This document shows, one piece after another, positions 1 through 6,605 of a DNA stretch of 9,458 nucleotides (its first letter is position 1; each line of letters opens with the position of its first letter). Position numbers and translations under genes: made by a program. The notes under the pieces were generated by a model that was given only the letters and a program-made list of their open reading frames with translations, did not search any database and was not told the DNA's origin. Source of the DNA: Beijerinckiaceae bacterium (GTDB taxonomy: Bacteria > Pseudomonadota > Alphaproteobacteria > Rhizobiales > Beijerinckiaceae); the NCBI GenBank assembly GCA_027346205.1, contig DAIESR010000039.1, forward strand, positions 1 through 9,458, written 5' to 3'.

Positions 1-402
1 CTTCTGCCGCAACCTCGCCTCGCCTTGCGTGAGGCTCTGCGGGCGCATGCGCATGCCGCCATGGATGTGTCGGATGGCCTTGCGGGCGATCTCGCGAAAA
101 TGCTGCGGCTGGCAGACATGACTGCCGAAATCGCCGTCGCCGATGTGCCGCTCTCCGATGCGGCGAAAGCGGCGCTTGCGCGAGAACCGTCGCTGATCGT
201 GCCGATCCTTTCGGGCGGTGATGATTATGAGATTCTCTGCGCGGTCGCACCGGCCAATGCGCCGGCATTCGAAGCAGCTGCGCGCGCAGCTGGCGTGATC
301 GTCACCGCCATCGGGTGTGCCTGCCGCGGTACGGAACTCCCGCTCTTCAAGACGGCTGCCGGACCGCTTGCCTTGTCCTCTCTATCCTATCAGCATTTTT
401 GA
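1..402 (+). CDS. thiL: Thiamine-monophosphate kinase, 3' part (5' end outside window)
   Basis: ThiL phosphorylates thiamine monophosphate with ATP to give thiamine pyrophosphate, the last step of cofactor synthesis in the cytoplasm. The reading frame is open from base 1, and 133 codons remain before TGA at 400-402. Since the family is usually about 320-340 residues, this is roughly the C-terminal 40 percent. Visible family signatures are AAMDVSDGLAGDL near the beginning of the fragment and SGGDDYEILCAV at about two thirds of it; these are the AIR-synthase-like ATP and Mg2+ binding motifs of the C-terminal domain. Any start codon inside the window (for example TTG at 25) is not the real start, because the preceding codons LLPQPRLA already match the ThiL proline/arginine segment that precedes this domain. 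I see no break in the fragment. No hairpin with a T-run follows it directly. Confidence 0.93.
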   Translation, partial: LLPQPRLALREALRAHAHAAMDVSDGLAGDLAKMLRLADMTAEIAVADVPLSDAAKAALAREPSLIVPILSGGDDYEILCAVAPANAPAFEAAARAAGVIVTAIGCACRGTELPLFKTAAGPLALSSLSYQHF

Positions 403-571
403 GATGCGAATTGGCATCGGCATCGCCTTCGATGCGCTGATACCAAGGCCTTTGTGACTGGGTGCGCCGGATTGCGAAAGGAGACGATTTCCGCCTATGG
501 TGCGGCCACAGGCAAATAAAGCCGGCGGCAGGATTTTGGGCATTCCCTCTTCGATGGTCGATCGACAATCC

Positions 572-633
572 TAGAGCCGACCCGTCTATGCGGAATCCCT
601 CGCGATCCAAATAGACGGGACAAATCGGCTCTA
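572..633. repeat. Long imperfect hairpin A, upstream of hppA
   Basis: The 5' arm TAGAGCCGACCCGTCTAT (572-589) pairs with ATAGACGGG (611-619) and TCGGCTCTA (625-633). This makes two 9-bp perfect helices separated by a 5-base bulge (ACAAA, 620-624) on the 3' side, with a 21-base loop. The pairing is directly visible. Its role, as a folded RNA leader or as a dispersed palindrome, is unknown. No T-run follows, so it is not a standard terminator. Confidence 0.7.
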
Positions 634-650
634 TTTCGAAAAGATAGAGC
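628..650. repeat. Small hairpin B linking two larger palindromes
   Basis: GCTCTAT (628-634) and ATAGAGC (644-650) are perfect 7-bp inverted copies around a 9-base loop. The left arm overlaps the end of hairpin A and the right arm overlaps the start of palindrome C, so the three structures are mutually exclusive in part. The pairing is seen; any switching role is inference only. Confidence 0.5.
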
Positions 651-697
651 ATGTCCTTTGTCGGAAAAGTCGATCAACTTTTCCGGGACAAGCTCTA
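645..697 (+). repeat. Dispersed palindromic element, copy 1 (upstream of hppA)
   Basis: The outer arms TAGAGCATGTCC (645-656) and GGGACAAGCTCTA (685-697) and the inner arms GGAAAAGT (663-670) and ACTTTTCC (677-684) form a near-perfect palindrome around CGATCA. The left arm carries about five extra bases, which gives the element a direction. A second full copy lies at 3838-3883 on the opposite strand, with a half copy at 7876-7902. The element ends 56 bases before the hppA start. It resembles REP-type intergenic palindromes, but I cannot name a described family. Confidence 0.75.
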
Positions 698-740
698 GAC
701 CTCGTCGAGGCGGAGATCCGATCTGTGGCAAAGATCACGA

Positions 741-747
741 AGGGCGG
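741..747 (+). promoter_or_regulatory. hppA ribosome binding site
   Basis: AGGGCGG lies 6 bases ahead of the ATG at 754. It supports that start over the ATG at 658 in the same frame. The 658 start would put translated sequence (32 extra residues) inside palindrome copy 1 and has no such site. Confidence 0.6.
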
Positions 748-753
748 AAATCT

Positions 754-2886
754 ATGTATTCCATTTGGGTGATTATTCTCGGCGGTCTTGTGGCCGTCGC
801 ATATGGGATTGTGACGGCTCGGCAGCTTCTGACGGCGGATGCCGGCTCCCTGCGTATGCAAGAGATCGCCGGCGCGATCGCCGAAGGCGCGCAGGCCTAT
901 CTGAAACGGCAATATACGACCATCGCCCTCGTCGGCATCGTTATCTTCGTCGGTCTCGGTCTGCTGCTGTCCTGGACCGTGGCTATCGGATTTCTCATCG
1001 GCGCTGTTTTGTCGGGCGCGGCCGGATTCATCGGCATGAATGTTTCGGTGCGCGCCAATGTGCGTACCGCGCAAGCCGCGACGCAATCGCTCGCAGCCGG
1101 GCTCGACATTTCTTTCAAGGCCGGTGCCGTCACGGGCATGCTGGTCGCAGGCCTCGCTCTGCTCGGCGTGTCTGTTTATTATTATCTTCTCACTGGACCC
1201 ATGGGTCATGCGCTGAACAGCCGTGAGACCATCGATGCTCTGGTCGCGCTTGGCTTCGGCGCTTCGTTGATCTCGATCTTCGCGCGTCTCGGCGGCGGCA
1301 TATTCACCAAGGGCGCCGATGTCGGTGCCGATCTCGTCGGCAAGGTCGAGTCAGGCATTCCTGAGGATGATCCGCGCAATCCCGCGACGATCGCCGATAA
1401 CGTCGGCGACAATGTCGGCGATTGCGCCGGCATGGCGGCGGATCTTTTCGAGACCTATGCGGTGACTGTCGTCGCGACCATGGTGCTCGCTTCGATCTTC
1501 TTCGCTGATCAGGCGATTCTCGCCTCAGCCATGCTCTATCCTCTAGCGATCTGCGCCGCTTGTATTGTCACCTCGGTTGCCGGCACGTTTTTCGTCAAGC
1601 TCGGTCCGACCAATGCGATCATGGCGGCACTCTATAAGGGTCTGATCGCGACGGGCCTTCTGTCGATCGTTGGTCTTGCCGTGGCGACGCAATTCACCAT
1701 CGGCTGGGGCACGATCGGCACGGCTAATGGCGTGGCATTGACCGGTCTGCATCTCTTCATCTGCGGGCTTGTCGGATTGATCGTCACCGGCCTCATCGTG
1801 GTCATCACTGAATATTATACAGGCACGGGCAAGCGTCCGGTGGTCTCGATCGCTCAGGCTTCGGTGACCGGCCATGGCACAAATGTCATCCAGGGTCTCG
1901 CCGTATCGCTCGAAGCGACGGCTCTGCCGGCGCTTGTCATCGTCGGCGGTATTATCTCGACCTATCAGCTCGCTGGTCTTTTCGGCACGGCGATCGCGGT
2001 GACGACCATGCTCGGCCTCGCCGGCATGATTATCGCGCTCGACGCCTTCGGCCCGGTCACCGACAACGCCGGCGGCATCGCCGAAATGGCGGGTCTGGCG
2101 AAAGAAGTACGGCGTTCCACCGATGCGCTCGATGCGGTCGGCAATACGACCAAGGCCGTGACCAAAGGCTATGCGATCGGCTCGGCCGGCCTCGGCGCCT
2201 TGGTGCTCTTTGCCGCCTATACGAATGACATCAAGCATTTCGTCGACACCGGCGTGCCTTATTTCAAGAATGTCGGCTCGGTGAACTTCGAGCTTTCCAA
2301 TCCTTATGTCGTCGCGGGCCTGATCTTCGGCGGGCTCATTCCCTATCTCTTCGGTGGCATTGCGATGACGGCGGTCGGCCGGGCCGCGGGCTCGGTCGTC
2401 GAGGAAGTGCGCCGGCAGTTTCGCGAAAAGCCGGGCATTATGGCGGGCAAGGACCGGCCGGACTATGGGCGTGCCGTCGACATGCTGACCAAGGCGGCGA
2501 TCAAGGAGATGATTATCCCATCGCTGCTGCCGGTGCTCGCGCCGCTCGTCGCCTATTTCGGGGTGCTTCTGATTTCCGGCTCGAAGGCCTCGGCCTTCGC
2601 CGCGCTCGGCGCTTCGCTGCTCGGCGTGATCGTCAACGGGCTTTTCGTTGCGATCTCGATGACCTCGGGCGGCGGTGCCTGGGACAATGCCAAGAAGAGC
2701 TTTGAGGACGGTTTAATCGATAAGGCCGGCGTCAAACATCTCAAGGGCAGTGAGGCGCATAAGGCCTCGGTGACCGGCGACACGATCGGCGATCCCTATA
2801 AGGATACGGCCGGCCCGGCGGTCAATCCGGCGATCAAGATCACCAATATCGTTGCGCTGCTGCTGCTTGCAATTCTGGCACATTGA
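754..2886 (+). CDS. hppA: K+-independent membrane-bound proton-translocating pyrophosphatase
   Basis: HppA hydrolyses cytoplasmic PPi and uses the energy to pump H+ across the membrane. The 710-residue length is normal for bacterial H+-PPases (about 660-720). The protein is almost wholly hydrophobic segments with short loops, consistent with the roughly 16 membrane helices of the family. The PPi/Mg2+ site is visible as [11 protein letters not shown] (189-199) and [12 protein letters not shown] (215-226), and a second conserved block [11 protein letters not shown] lies further on. [16 protein letters not shown] carries Lys467 and Thr470, the pair equivalent to Lys460/Thr463 that marks the K+-independent subfamily; K+-dependent pumps have Ala/Gly there. 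The N-terminus [11 protein letters not shown] begins in the first membrane helix, as in homologues, and the AGGGCGG site supports this start. The gene stands alone: palindromes lie upstream and a strong terminator downstream. The pump subtype is inferred from these residues; a Na+ pump is less likely. Confidence 0.96.
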   Translation: MYSIWVIILGGLVAVAYGIVTARQLLTADAGSLRMQEIAGAIAEGAQAYLKRQYTTIALVGIVIFVGLGLLLSWTVAIGFLIGAVLSGAAGFIGMNVSVRANVRTAQAATQSLAAGLDISFKAGAVTGMLVAGLALLGVSVYYYLLTGPMGHALNSRETIDALVALGFGASLISIFARLGGGIFTKGADVGADLVGKVESGIPEDDPRNPATIADNVGDNVGDCAGMAADLFETYAVTVVATMVLASIFFADQAILASAMLYPLAICAACIVTSVAGTFFVKLGPTNAIMAALYKGLIATGLLSIVGLAVATQFTIGWGTIGTANGVALTGLHLFICGLVGLIVTGLIVVITEYYTGTGKRPVVSIAQASVTGHGTNVIQGLAVSLEATALPALVIVGGIISTYQLAGLFGTAIAVTTMLGLAGMIIALDAFGPVTDNAGGIAEMAGLAKEVRRSTDALDAVGNTTKAVTKGYAIGSAGLGALVLFAAYTNDIKHFVDTGVPYFKNVGSVNFELSNPYVVAGLIFGGLIPYLFGGIAMTAVGRAAGSVVEEVRRQFREKPGIMAGKDRPDYGRAVDMLTKAAIKEMIIPSLLPVLAPLVAYFGVLLISGSKASAFAALGASLLGVIVNGLFVAISMTSGGGAWDNAKKSFEDGLIDKAGVKHLKGSEAHKASVTGDTIGDPYKDTAGPAVNPAIKITNIVALLLLAILAH

Positions 2887-2927
2887 ATCGGCGAGTGCGC
2901 AGGCAACTCGCGATAGCAAATATGTTG

Positions 2928-2959
2928 AATGGCCGGAGCGATCCGGCCATTTTCTTTCC
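2928..2959 (+). terminator. Rho-independent terminator of hppA
   Basis: The perfect 10-bp stem AATGGCCGGA / TCCGGCCATT (2928-2937 and 2942-2951) encloses a GCGA tetraloop and is followed by TTCTTTCC. It lies 41 bases after the hppA stop codon. This is the clearest intrinsic terminator in the window and closes hppA as a single transcription unit. Confidence 0.85.
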
Positions 2960-3280
2960 GCTACCACTCGATCGAAATCCCGCGCGTCTTCACGAAGGCG
3001 CGGCAATGTTTCACCCGCCTCAATGCGACGATGATTTCGTCGCGATATGTGCGCAAAGTCACTTCACGTGTCGGCGCAAACAGCAAGATGCTGCCCTAGG
3101 CGTCACAAGAGGAACGGCTCCGGCCGCCTTTGGTTGCGCGTGAACGGGGGAAGGCCATGCACAAGCTCAGCAAAATTTTCGCAAGCATACGCGCGACGAG
3201 CAACTCTTGCCGCCGCTCGATCGCGATTGGCTCCATCGCGTGAAGCGTGGCGCGCAGGCTGCCCAGCTTTCACATCCTGC
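2960..3280. other. Gene-poor gap between the convergent hppA and bamE genes
   Basis: This stretch of about 320 bases lies between the hppA terminator and the bamE stop codon. Several frames are open on the plus strand, but none shows family motifs and they overlap each other, as expected of GC-rich DNA. A perfect 7-bp hairpin, GCGACGA / TCGTCGC (3025-3043, 5-base loop), has no T-run. A 28-codon frame at 3157-3243 has a purine-rich stretch (GGGGGAAGG) just before its ATG but matches nothing I know. No clear bamE terminator is visible. Confidence 0.6.
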
Positions 3281-3784
3281 TCAACCGAGACTCAGTGCGC
3301 TCCTGAACAGGCCATTGAGGATTGAGGAATCAGCACCGCCGGTCGGCGTGGTGCGTGAAACGAAATCGAAGATCTTGCCGTCCTTGATTCCGTAATTGGC
3401 GATGCGCGTTACCTTCTTCTGCTTATCGAAATAGATGGCGAGGACATGCTGGTCGACGACCTTGGGGCTCATGAATTGGAGCGGCTGGCTGGTCACCTGG
3501 GTGATGTAATACCAGGCGCTGCCGCCGACGGTCGATGTGGTCGACGGCGTGCCCATCACGACGAGGACTTGCTCGGCGGAAGAGCCGACCTTGACCTGAT
3601 CGAGCAGACGCGGGTCGATCTGATAGCCATGGACGATCTCGCCATTATAGCCGAGACAGCCCGAAAGGCCGAGTGCGAGGCAAGCGGCCGAACCGAGTTT
3701 GAGGGCGAGAACGAGCGGCAGAGCGCCGCGCCTTTGCGCAGCCGTCGCGCTCTTGCGAAATGCGGCGGCAATATCCAGTTTCAT
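3281..3784 (-). CDS. bamE: Outer membrane protein assembly lipoprotein, BamE/SmpA/OmlA family
   Basis: BamE is a small lipoprotein of the BAM complex, which folds beta-barrel proteins into the outer membrane from the periplasmic side. From the ATG at 3784 the product is 167 residues. It has a basic N-region (KSATAAQRR), a hydrophobic stretch and a lipobox LSGC with the acylated cysteine at Cys43, so signal peptidase II processing is expected. The mature part has the SmpA/OmlA fold signature VKVGSSAEQVLVVMGTPS (64-81), then AWYYI and the strand-rich segment VLAIYFDKQKKVTRIANYG. GGAG lies 9 bases before this ATG and supports it; a longer frame to 3880 would run translation through the palindrome at 3838-3883. 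The N-terminal region before the hydrophobic core is rather long for a lipoprotein signal, so a later start cannot be excluded. The gene diverges from the CBP3 gene, its usual neighbour in Hyphomicrobiales as far as I recall. Confidence 0.9.
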   Translation of the reverse strand: MKLDIAAAFRKSATAAQRRGALPLVLALKLGSAACLALGLSGCLGYNGEIVHGYQIDPRLLDQVKVGSSAEQVLVVMGTPSTTSTVGGSAWYYITQVTSQPLQFMSPKVVDQHVLAIYFDKQKKVTRIANYGIKDGKIFDFVSRTTPTGGADSSILNGLFRSALSLG

Positions 3785-3837
3785 GCGGCGGAACTCCGGC
3801 CTTTGATCTTGCTTTGGCCCGACGCCAAAGTTTTGCA

Positions 3838-3883
3838 AGCATGTTCGGGAAAAGTTGCTGGACTTTTGCGATCCGGACATGCT
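3838..3883 (-). repeat. Dispersed palindromic element, copy 2 (upstream of bamE)
   Basis: Read on the minus strand it begins AGCATGTCCGGATCGC, then AAAAGT, a six-base loop CCAGCA, ACTTTT and CCCGAACATGCT. The right half aligns to copy 1 over 20 bases without a gap (CAACTTTTCC shared exactly), and both copies have a longer left arm, which fixes their relative direction. It ends 53 bases before the bamE start, nearly the same place that copy 1 holds before hppA (56 bases). Confidence 0.75.
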
Positions 3884-3897
3884 CCAACGAATTTGCG

Positions 3898-3910
3898 CTG
3901 TCTTAGACAG
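3898..3910. promoter_or_regulatory. Perfect 13-base palindrome, possible operator
   Basis: CTGTCT-T-AGACAG is a perfect 6-1-6 inverted repeat between the two divergent genes bamE and cbp3. Its size and position would suit a dimeric regulator controlling either gene, but no regulator is identified and a chance palindrome in this repeat-rich spot is possible. Confidence 0.25.
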
Positions 3911-4105
3911 GCTCCGTCAACTTTTTCGCCGAGATCCGATCTCAACTTCCAAAACATGCGCTCATTCCGAAGGTATGAACCGCATGACACATCGAACCGA
4001 CCGGAATTGATGATCGCATCAGGGCAGGCGATGCCTAATCTCCGCCCAAGCGAAAAGCAAGCTCGCAACCCTCTCCCGCATTCGCGGAACATTGTCATAA
4101 CCGCC

Positions 4106-4648
4106 ATGATTTTCGGGCTTTTCCGGGGCAATGCCAATCGCAAACTGATCGGTCGGCTCCATAACGAGATCATCGCTGCTGCGCGCGATCCGCTTTTGTT
4201 CACAGATTATGGTGTTGAGGACACGCTCGAAGGCCGTTTCGAGTTGGTCGTTCTGCATGCCGTGCTGGTTCTGCGTCGGCTGGAGCATTTGCCGCCCCCA
4301 GGGCCAGACATAGCCCAAGAGCTTGCCGATGCCTTGTTTCGGCATTTTGATATTGCATTGCGGGAGATTGGCGTTTCCGACACGCGTGTGCCAAAGCGGA
4401 TGAAGGAGATGGCAGAAGCTTTTTTTGGCCGAGCCAAGGCCTATCACGAGGCTTCGGCAAATGGATGCGATGCTCTGTCCGAGGCACTGTCCAGAAATGT
4501 TTTTGCCGGACGTCGCGACGGGGAGCAGCTCGCGCATTATGTCGTCAGCGTCGATGCTGCGCTCGGCGCGGCGCCGCTTTCGCAGTTTCTTGCAGGACCC
4601 ATCCCTTTCCCACGGCCTTCCGCACAGAGTCACAAGGAGCCGAAATGA
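4106..4648 (+). CDS. CBP3-family ubiquinol-cytochrome c chaperone
   Basis: Members of this family (Pfam Ubiq_cyt_C_chap, related to mitochondrial CBP3) help assemble the cytochrome bc1 complex; the mitochondrial protein acts on cytochrome b synthesis and maturation. The 180-residue product carries the two hallmark blocks, FTDYGVEDTLEGRFE (32-46) and LFRHFDIALREIGVSD followed by TRVPKRMKEMAEAFFGRAKAY (78-113), and no signal peptide or clear membrane helix, so it should act on the cytoplasmic side of the membrane. The frame is open far upstream to 3446, across the antisense of bamE, but homology begins at MIFGLFRG, so ATG at 4106 is the start; its ribosome binding site is weak. The stop overlaps the next start as ATGA (4645-4648), so the pair is probably translationally coupled. 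Family assignment is firm from motifs; its role in bacteria is transferred from mitochondria. Confidence 0.9.
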   Translation: MIFGLFRGNANRKLIGRLHNEIIAAARDPLLFTDYGVEDTLEGRFELVVLHAVLVLRRLEHLPPPGPDIAQELADALFRHFDIALREIGVSDTRVPKRMKEMAEAFFGRAKAYHEASANGCDALSEALSRNVFAGRRDGEQLAHYVVSVDAALGAAPLSQFLAGPIPFPRPSAQSHKEPK

Positions 4649-5226
4649 CTGCCAAGCCGATGCCGGGCACTGGTACTTCGCCGAAGGTCTTTTCTCACCT
4701 GATCGATGTCGCCGATGTTCCGGAAGCCGGGCTCGACATCTCCATCGGTGCCGATGCCGCGACCTTGCAGGCGCTCGCCGCTGCGGATGGCCTGCCGAAA
4801 ATCTCGAGCCTCGAAGCGGATTTTCATGTGATGCCGAAAGGTGACCGTGGGTTTAATGTCCGCGGCGCGGTTCATGCCAAGGTCACCCAGATCTGCGTCG
4901 TGAGCCTGGAGCCCTTCGAAAGTTATGTCGTCGAACCGATCGACGTCGATTTCGCACCACCCGCGGAAGTGACCGCCGCTGAAATTTCGGCATCCTCCGC
5001 CATTCTGATCGGTGACGAGGATGCAGTGCAAGAGCGCGATCCGCCCGATCCGATCATCGACGGTAAGATCGACCTTGGCGTGCTCGCCAGCGAATTCTTG
5101 ACGCTGGGGCTTGACCCTTATCCGAAAAAGCCCGGCGTCACCTTCGAAGAGCTGTCCGGTGGGGATGCGCAGGGCGCGGCCTCCACGCCCTTCAGTGTCT
5201 TGCGCCAACTCAAGGATCGTTTGTGA
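4645..5226 (+). CDS. yceD: YceD/DUF177 family protein
   Basis: The DUF177 (YceD) family is linked to ribosome and rRNA metabolism: plant and E. coli members affect 23S rRNA accumulation, and the gene often sits by rpmF and plsX. The product is 193 residues. Features seen are VTQICVVSLEPFE (80-92), which matches the family's cysteine plus LEPF segment although only one cysteine is present, an acidic middle (DEDAVQERDPPDP), and DGKIDLGVLASEFLTLGLDP followed by YPKKPG (139-164), the best-conserved part. The start is ATG at 4645, inside the stop of the chaperone gene (ATGA overlap), with AAGGAG at 4634-4639 only 5 bases before it. Unlike the enterobacterial yceD-rpmF-plsX order, no rpmF follows. 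The name is by family; exact function is unproven. Confidence 0.88.
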   Translation: MTAKPMPGTGTSPKVFSHLIDVADVPEAGLDISIGADAATLQALAAADGLPKISSLEADFHVMPKGDRGFNVRGAVHAKVTQICVVSLEPFESYVVEPIDVDFAPPAEVTAAEISASSAILIGDEDAVQERDPPDPIIDGKIDLGVLASEFLTLGLDPYPKKPGVTFEELSGGDAQGAASTPFSVLRQLKDRL

Positions 5227-5379
5227 CCGATACGCTGGCCGCATCTCGTCTCCGGCCGCGACTGGTGTATTTCTTCGGTGGAGCGGCGGCACTGCGTTGC
5301 AGGGCGGCGCGCTTTGCCATAGACAACGGCAGTAACCAATGCCGCCTCGCCGGCGCAAACATGCTCCAGATCCTTGATG

Positions 5380-5429
5380 AGAGCAGTTTCGAAACGGTTT
5401 GGCGTGGACGCCAAGCCTGAAACTGCTCT
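5380..5429. repeat. Two-part long hairpin in the plsX leader
   Basis: The outer 11-bp arms AGAGCAGTTTC (5380-5390) and GAAACTGCTCT (5419-5429) are perfect inverted copies. Inside them GGTTTGGCGT (5396-5405) pairs with ACGCCAAGCC (5408-5417) with one G-T wobble; the two are separated by GG, so the innermost pairs would open. No T-run follows. The structure ends 28 bases before the plsX ATG and 11 before its AAAGGAG site, so it would fold in the mRNA leader. It differs in sequence from the palindrome at 645 and 3838. Confidence 0.8.
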
Positions 5430-5440
5430 GGAAGCCGCGG

Positions 5441-5447
5441 AAAGGAG
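5441..5447 (+). promoter_or_regulatory. plsX ribosome binding site
   Basis: AAAGGAG lies 10 bases before ATG 5458. It decides that start over the ATG codons at 5374 and 5377 in the same frame, which would add 28 residues and translate through the hairpin. Confidence 0.75.
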
Positions 5448-5457
5448 CGATCACGAC

Positions 5458-6525
5458 ATGACGACATCCGTGCGGATCGCACTCGATGCCATGGGGGGAG
5501 ATCATGGTCCCGAGGTGATCGTCCCCGGCGCGGCGCTTGCCCTCGCGCGCCATGGGGATCTCTCCTTCGTATTTTTCGGCGATGAAGCCAGGGTCAAACC
5601 GCTTGTCGCGGCCCATCCGGCGCTCGCTATGGTCTCGACGGTGCGGCATGCGGAGGTTGCGATCCGGATGGATGACAAGCCGAGCCAAGCTCTGCGCACG
5701 GGGCGGCGGACTTCCTCCATGTGGCTCGCGATCGAGGCGGTGAAGAAGGGCGAAGCCGATGCGGCCTTTTCGGCCGGCAATACCGGCGCATTGATGGCCA
5801 TGGTGAAAATTTGCCTGCATATGACGCCCTATATCGACCGTCCGGCGATCGCGGCGATCTGGCCGACGCTGCGCGGCGAATCGATCGTATTGGATGTCGG
5901 CGCGACGATCGGAGCGGATGCCCAGCACCTCGCGGATCTCGCGATCATGGGCTCTGCCATGGCGCGGATCGTCTTCGGGGTCGAGCGGCCGACGGTCGGC
6001 CTTTTGAATATTGGCACCGAAGAGGTCAAGGGACTTGAAGAGGTCAAGGCGGCATCACGCATGCTGAGGGAAATGGCTTTGCCGACGCTCGATTATCGCG
6101 GCTTCGTCGAAGGCAATGACATCGGCAAGGGAACCGTGGATGTTGTCGTCACGGAAGGCTTTGCCGGCAACATTGCCTTGAAAACCGCCGAAGGAACTGC
6201 AAAGCAGATCGCCGCCTATCTGCGCCAGGCGCTGTGTGGCAGCCTCTGGTCGAAGCTCGGCTATCTCTTGGCGCGGCGTGCTTTCAAGGCGCTCGAGGCC
6301 AAGATGGACCCGCGAAAGGTCAATGGTGGCGTCTTTTTGGGTCTCGATGGCGTGGTCATCAAGAGCCATGGTGGGTCGGATGCGGTTGGCACCGCGCGGG
6401 CGATCGAAATCGGCTATGAAATGGTGCGAGACAAGCTATTGACAAAAATACAGGAATCGCTTGCCGATCGGGCCGGCGCGCACAATCTTCCTCCTGCTGC
6501 CTCTTCGGCTTCCTTGCCTTCCTGA
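5458..6525 (+). CDS. plsX: Phosphate acyltransferase PlsX
   Basis: PlsX converts acyl-ACP and phosphate to acyl-phosphate, the donor that PlsY uses to acylate glycerol-3-phosphate in phospholipid synthesis. It is a peripheral cytoplasmic enzyme. The 355-residue product has the usual family length (about 330-350). Signatures are [11 protein letters not shown] (8-18), [11 protein letters not shown] around Asn108, [19 protein letters not shown] (Asn220, Asp221) and [16 protein letters not shown] (Thr232 to Asn238 and beyond), then [15 protein letters not shown] near the C-terminus. The last 20 residues are alanine- and serine-rich and poorly conserved. The start is set by AAAGGAG and by [14 protein letters not shown], matching family N-termini. 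It precedes fabH, as in most bacteria, since both act on the acyl-ACP pool; the 80-base gap and same strand suggest co-transcription. Confidence 0.96.
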   Translation: MTTSVRIALDAMGGDHGPEVIVPGAALALARHGDLSFVFFGDEARVKPLVAAHPALAMVSTVRHAEVAIRMDDKPSQALRTGRRTSSMWLAIEAVKKGEADAAFSAGNTGALMAMVKICLHMTPYIDRPAIAAIWPTLRGESIVLDVGATIGADAQHLADLAIMGSAMARIVFGVERPTVGLLNIGTEEVKGLEEVKAASRMLREMALPTLDYRGFVEGNDIGKGTVDVVVTEGFAGNIALKTAEGTAKQIAAYLRQALCGSLWSKLGYLLARRAFKALEAKMDPRKVNGGVFLGLDGVVIKSHGGSDAVGTARAIEIGYEMVRDKLLTKIQESLADRAGAHNLPPAASSASLPS

Positions 6526-6605
6526 GACTGGGACGGCATTCCGACCCGTACTGCTTGCGCTGGCAACAATTGGGTCATTTCAAAGGATTGGAACGGATTA
6601 CCCGA

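Larger units (their letters stand above)
403..753. other. thiL-hppA intergenic region rich in palindromes
   Basis: This is 351 bases without a convincing gene. The first half (403-570) holds only a short perfect hairpin, GCATCG-CCTT-CGATGC at 420-435, without a T-run, so it is at best a poor thiL terminator. The second half (572-710) is almost entirely inverted repeats laid end to end, listed separately. I see no good -35/-10 pair for hppA. The short frames here (such as 497-574, 25 codons) have no convincing ribosome binding site or family match. Confidence 0.7.
3785..4105. other. Divergent intergenic region between bamE and the CBP3 gene
   Basis: These 321 bases must hold the promoters for both bamE (minus) and the chaperone series (plus). 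Visible elements are the full palindrome copy at 3838-3883, the 13-base perfect palindrome CTGTCT-T-AGACAG at 3898-3910, and GTCAACTTTTTCG (3916-3928), which resembles the right arm of the repeat. GAGATCCGATCT (3931-3942) also occurs downstream of repeat copy 1 (713-724). I could not pick a convincing -35/-10 pair on either strand. The frames that cross this region are extensions of the real genes. Confidence 0.6.
5227..5457 (+). other. yceD-plsX spacer with a long hairpin
   Basis: These 231 bases separate yceD and plsX, longer than expected inside a tight operon. A 65-codon frame opens with GTG at 5223, overlapping the yceD stop (GTGA), and ends at 5420, but it matches no family I know and runs into the hairpin at 5380-5429. 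This is where rpmF (ribosomal protein L32) would sit in enterobacteria; there is no L32-like sequence here. Confidence 0.5.

Noticed and set aside
497..574. 25-codon frame between thiL and hppA with AAAGGAG upstream
   Set aside because: The Shine-Dalgarno-like site is 13 bases from the ATG, too far, and the peptide is not recognisable.
572..697. CRISPR array
   Set aside because: The repeats are inverted and adjacent, not regularly spaced direct repeats with unique spacers; no cas gene is near.
658..753. Upstream ATG of the hppA frame
   Set aside because: It would add 32 polar residues translated from the palindrome, while homologues begin at the first membrane helix; the ribosome binding site is at 741-747.
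1543..2238. 231-codon minus-strand frame inside hppA
   Set aside because: It is a shadow of the hppA reading frame, full of R, H and D residues, with no motif.
3446..4105. N-terminal extension of the CBP3 frame (220 extra codons)
   Set aside because: It is antisense to bamE and crosses the palindrome and divergent promoter region; CBP3 homology begins only at 4106.
4630..5928. 432-codon minus-strand frame
   Set aside because: It lies antisense to yceD and plsX, both of which have clear family motifs; its product is rich in R, H, G and D with no family signature, as expected of the antisense of GC-rich codons.
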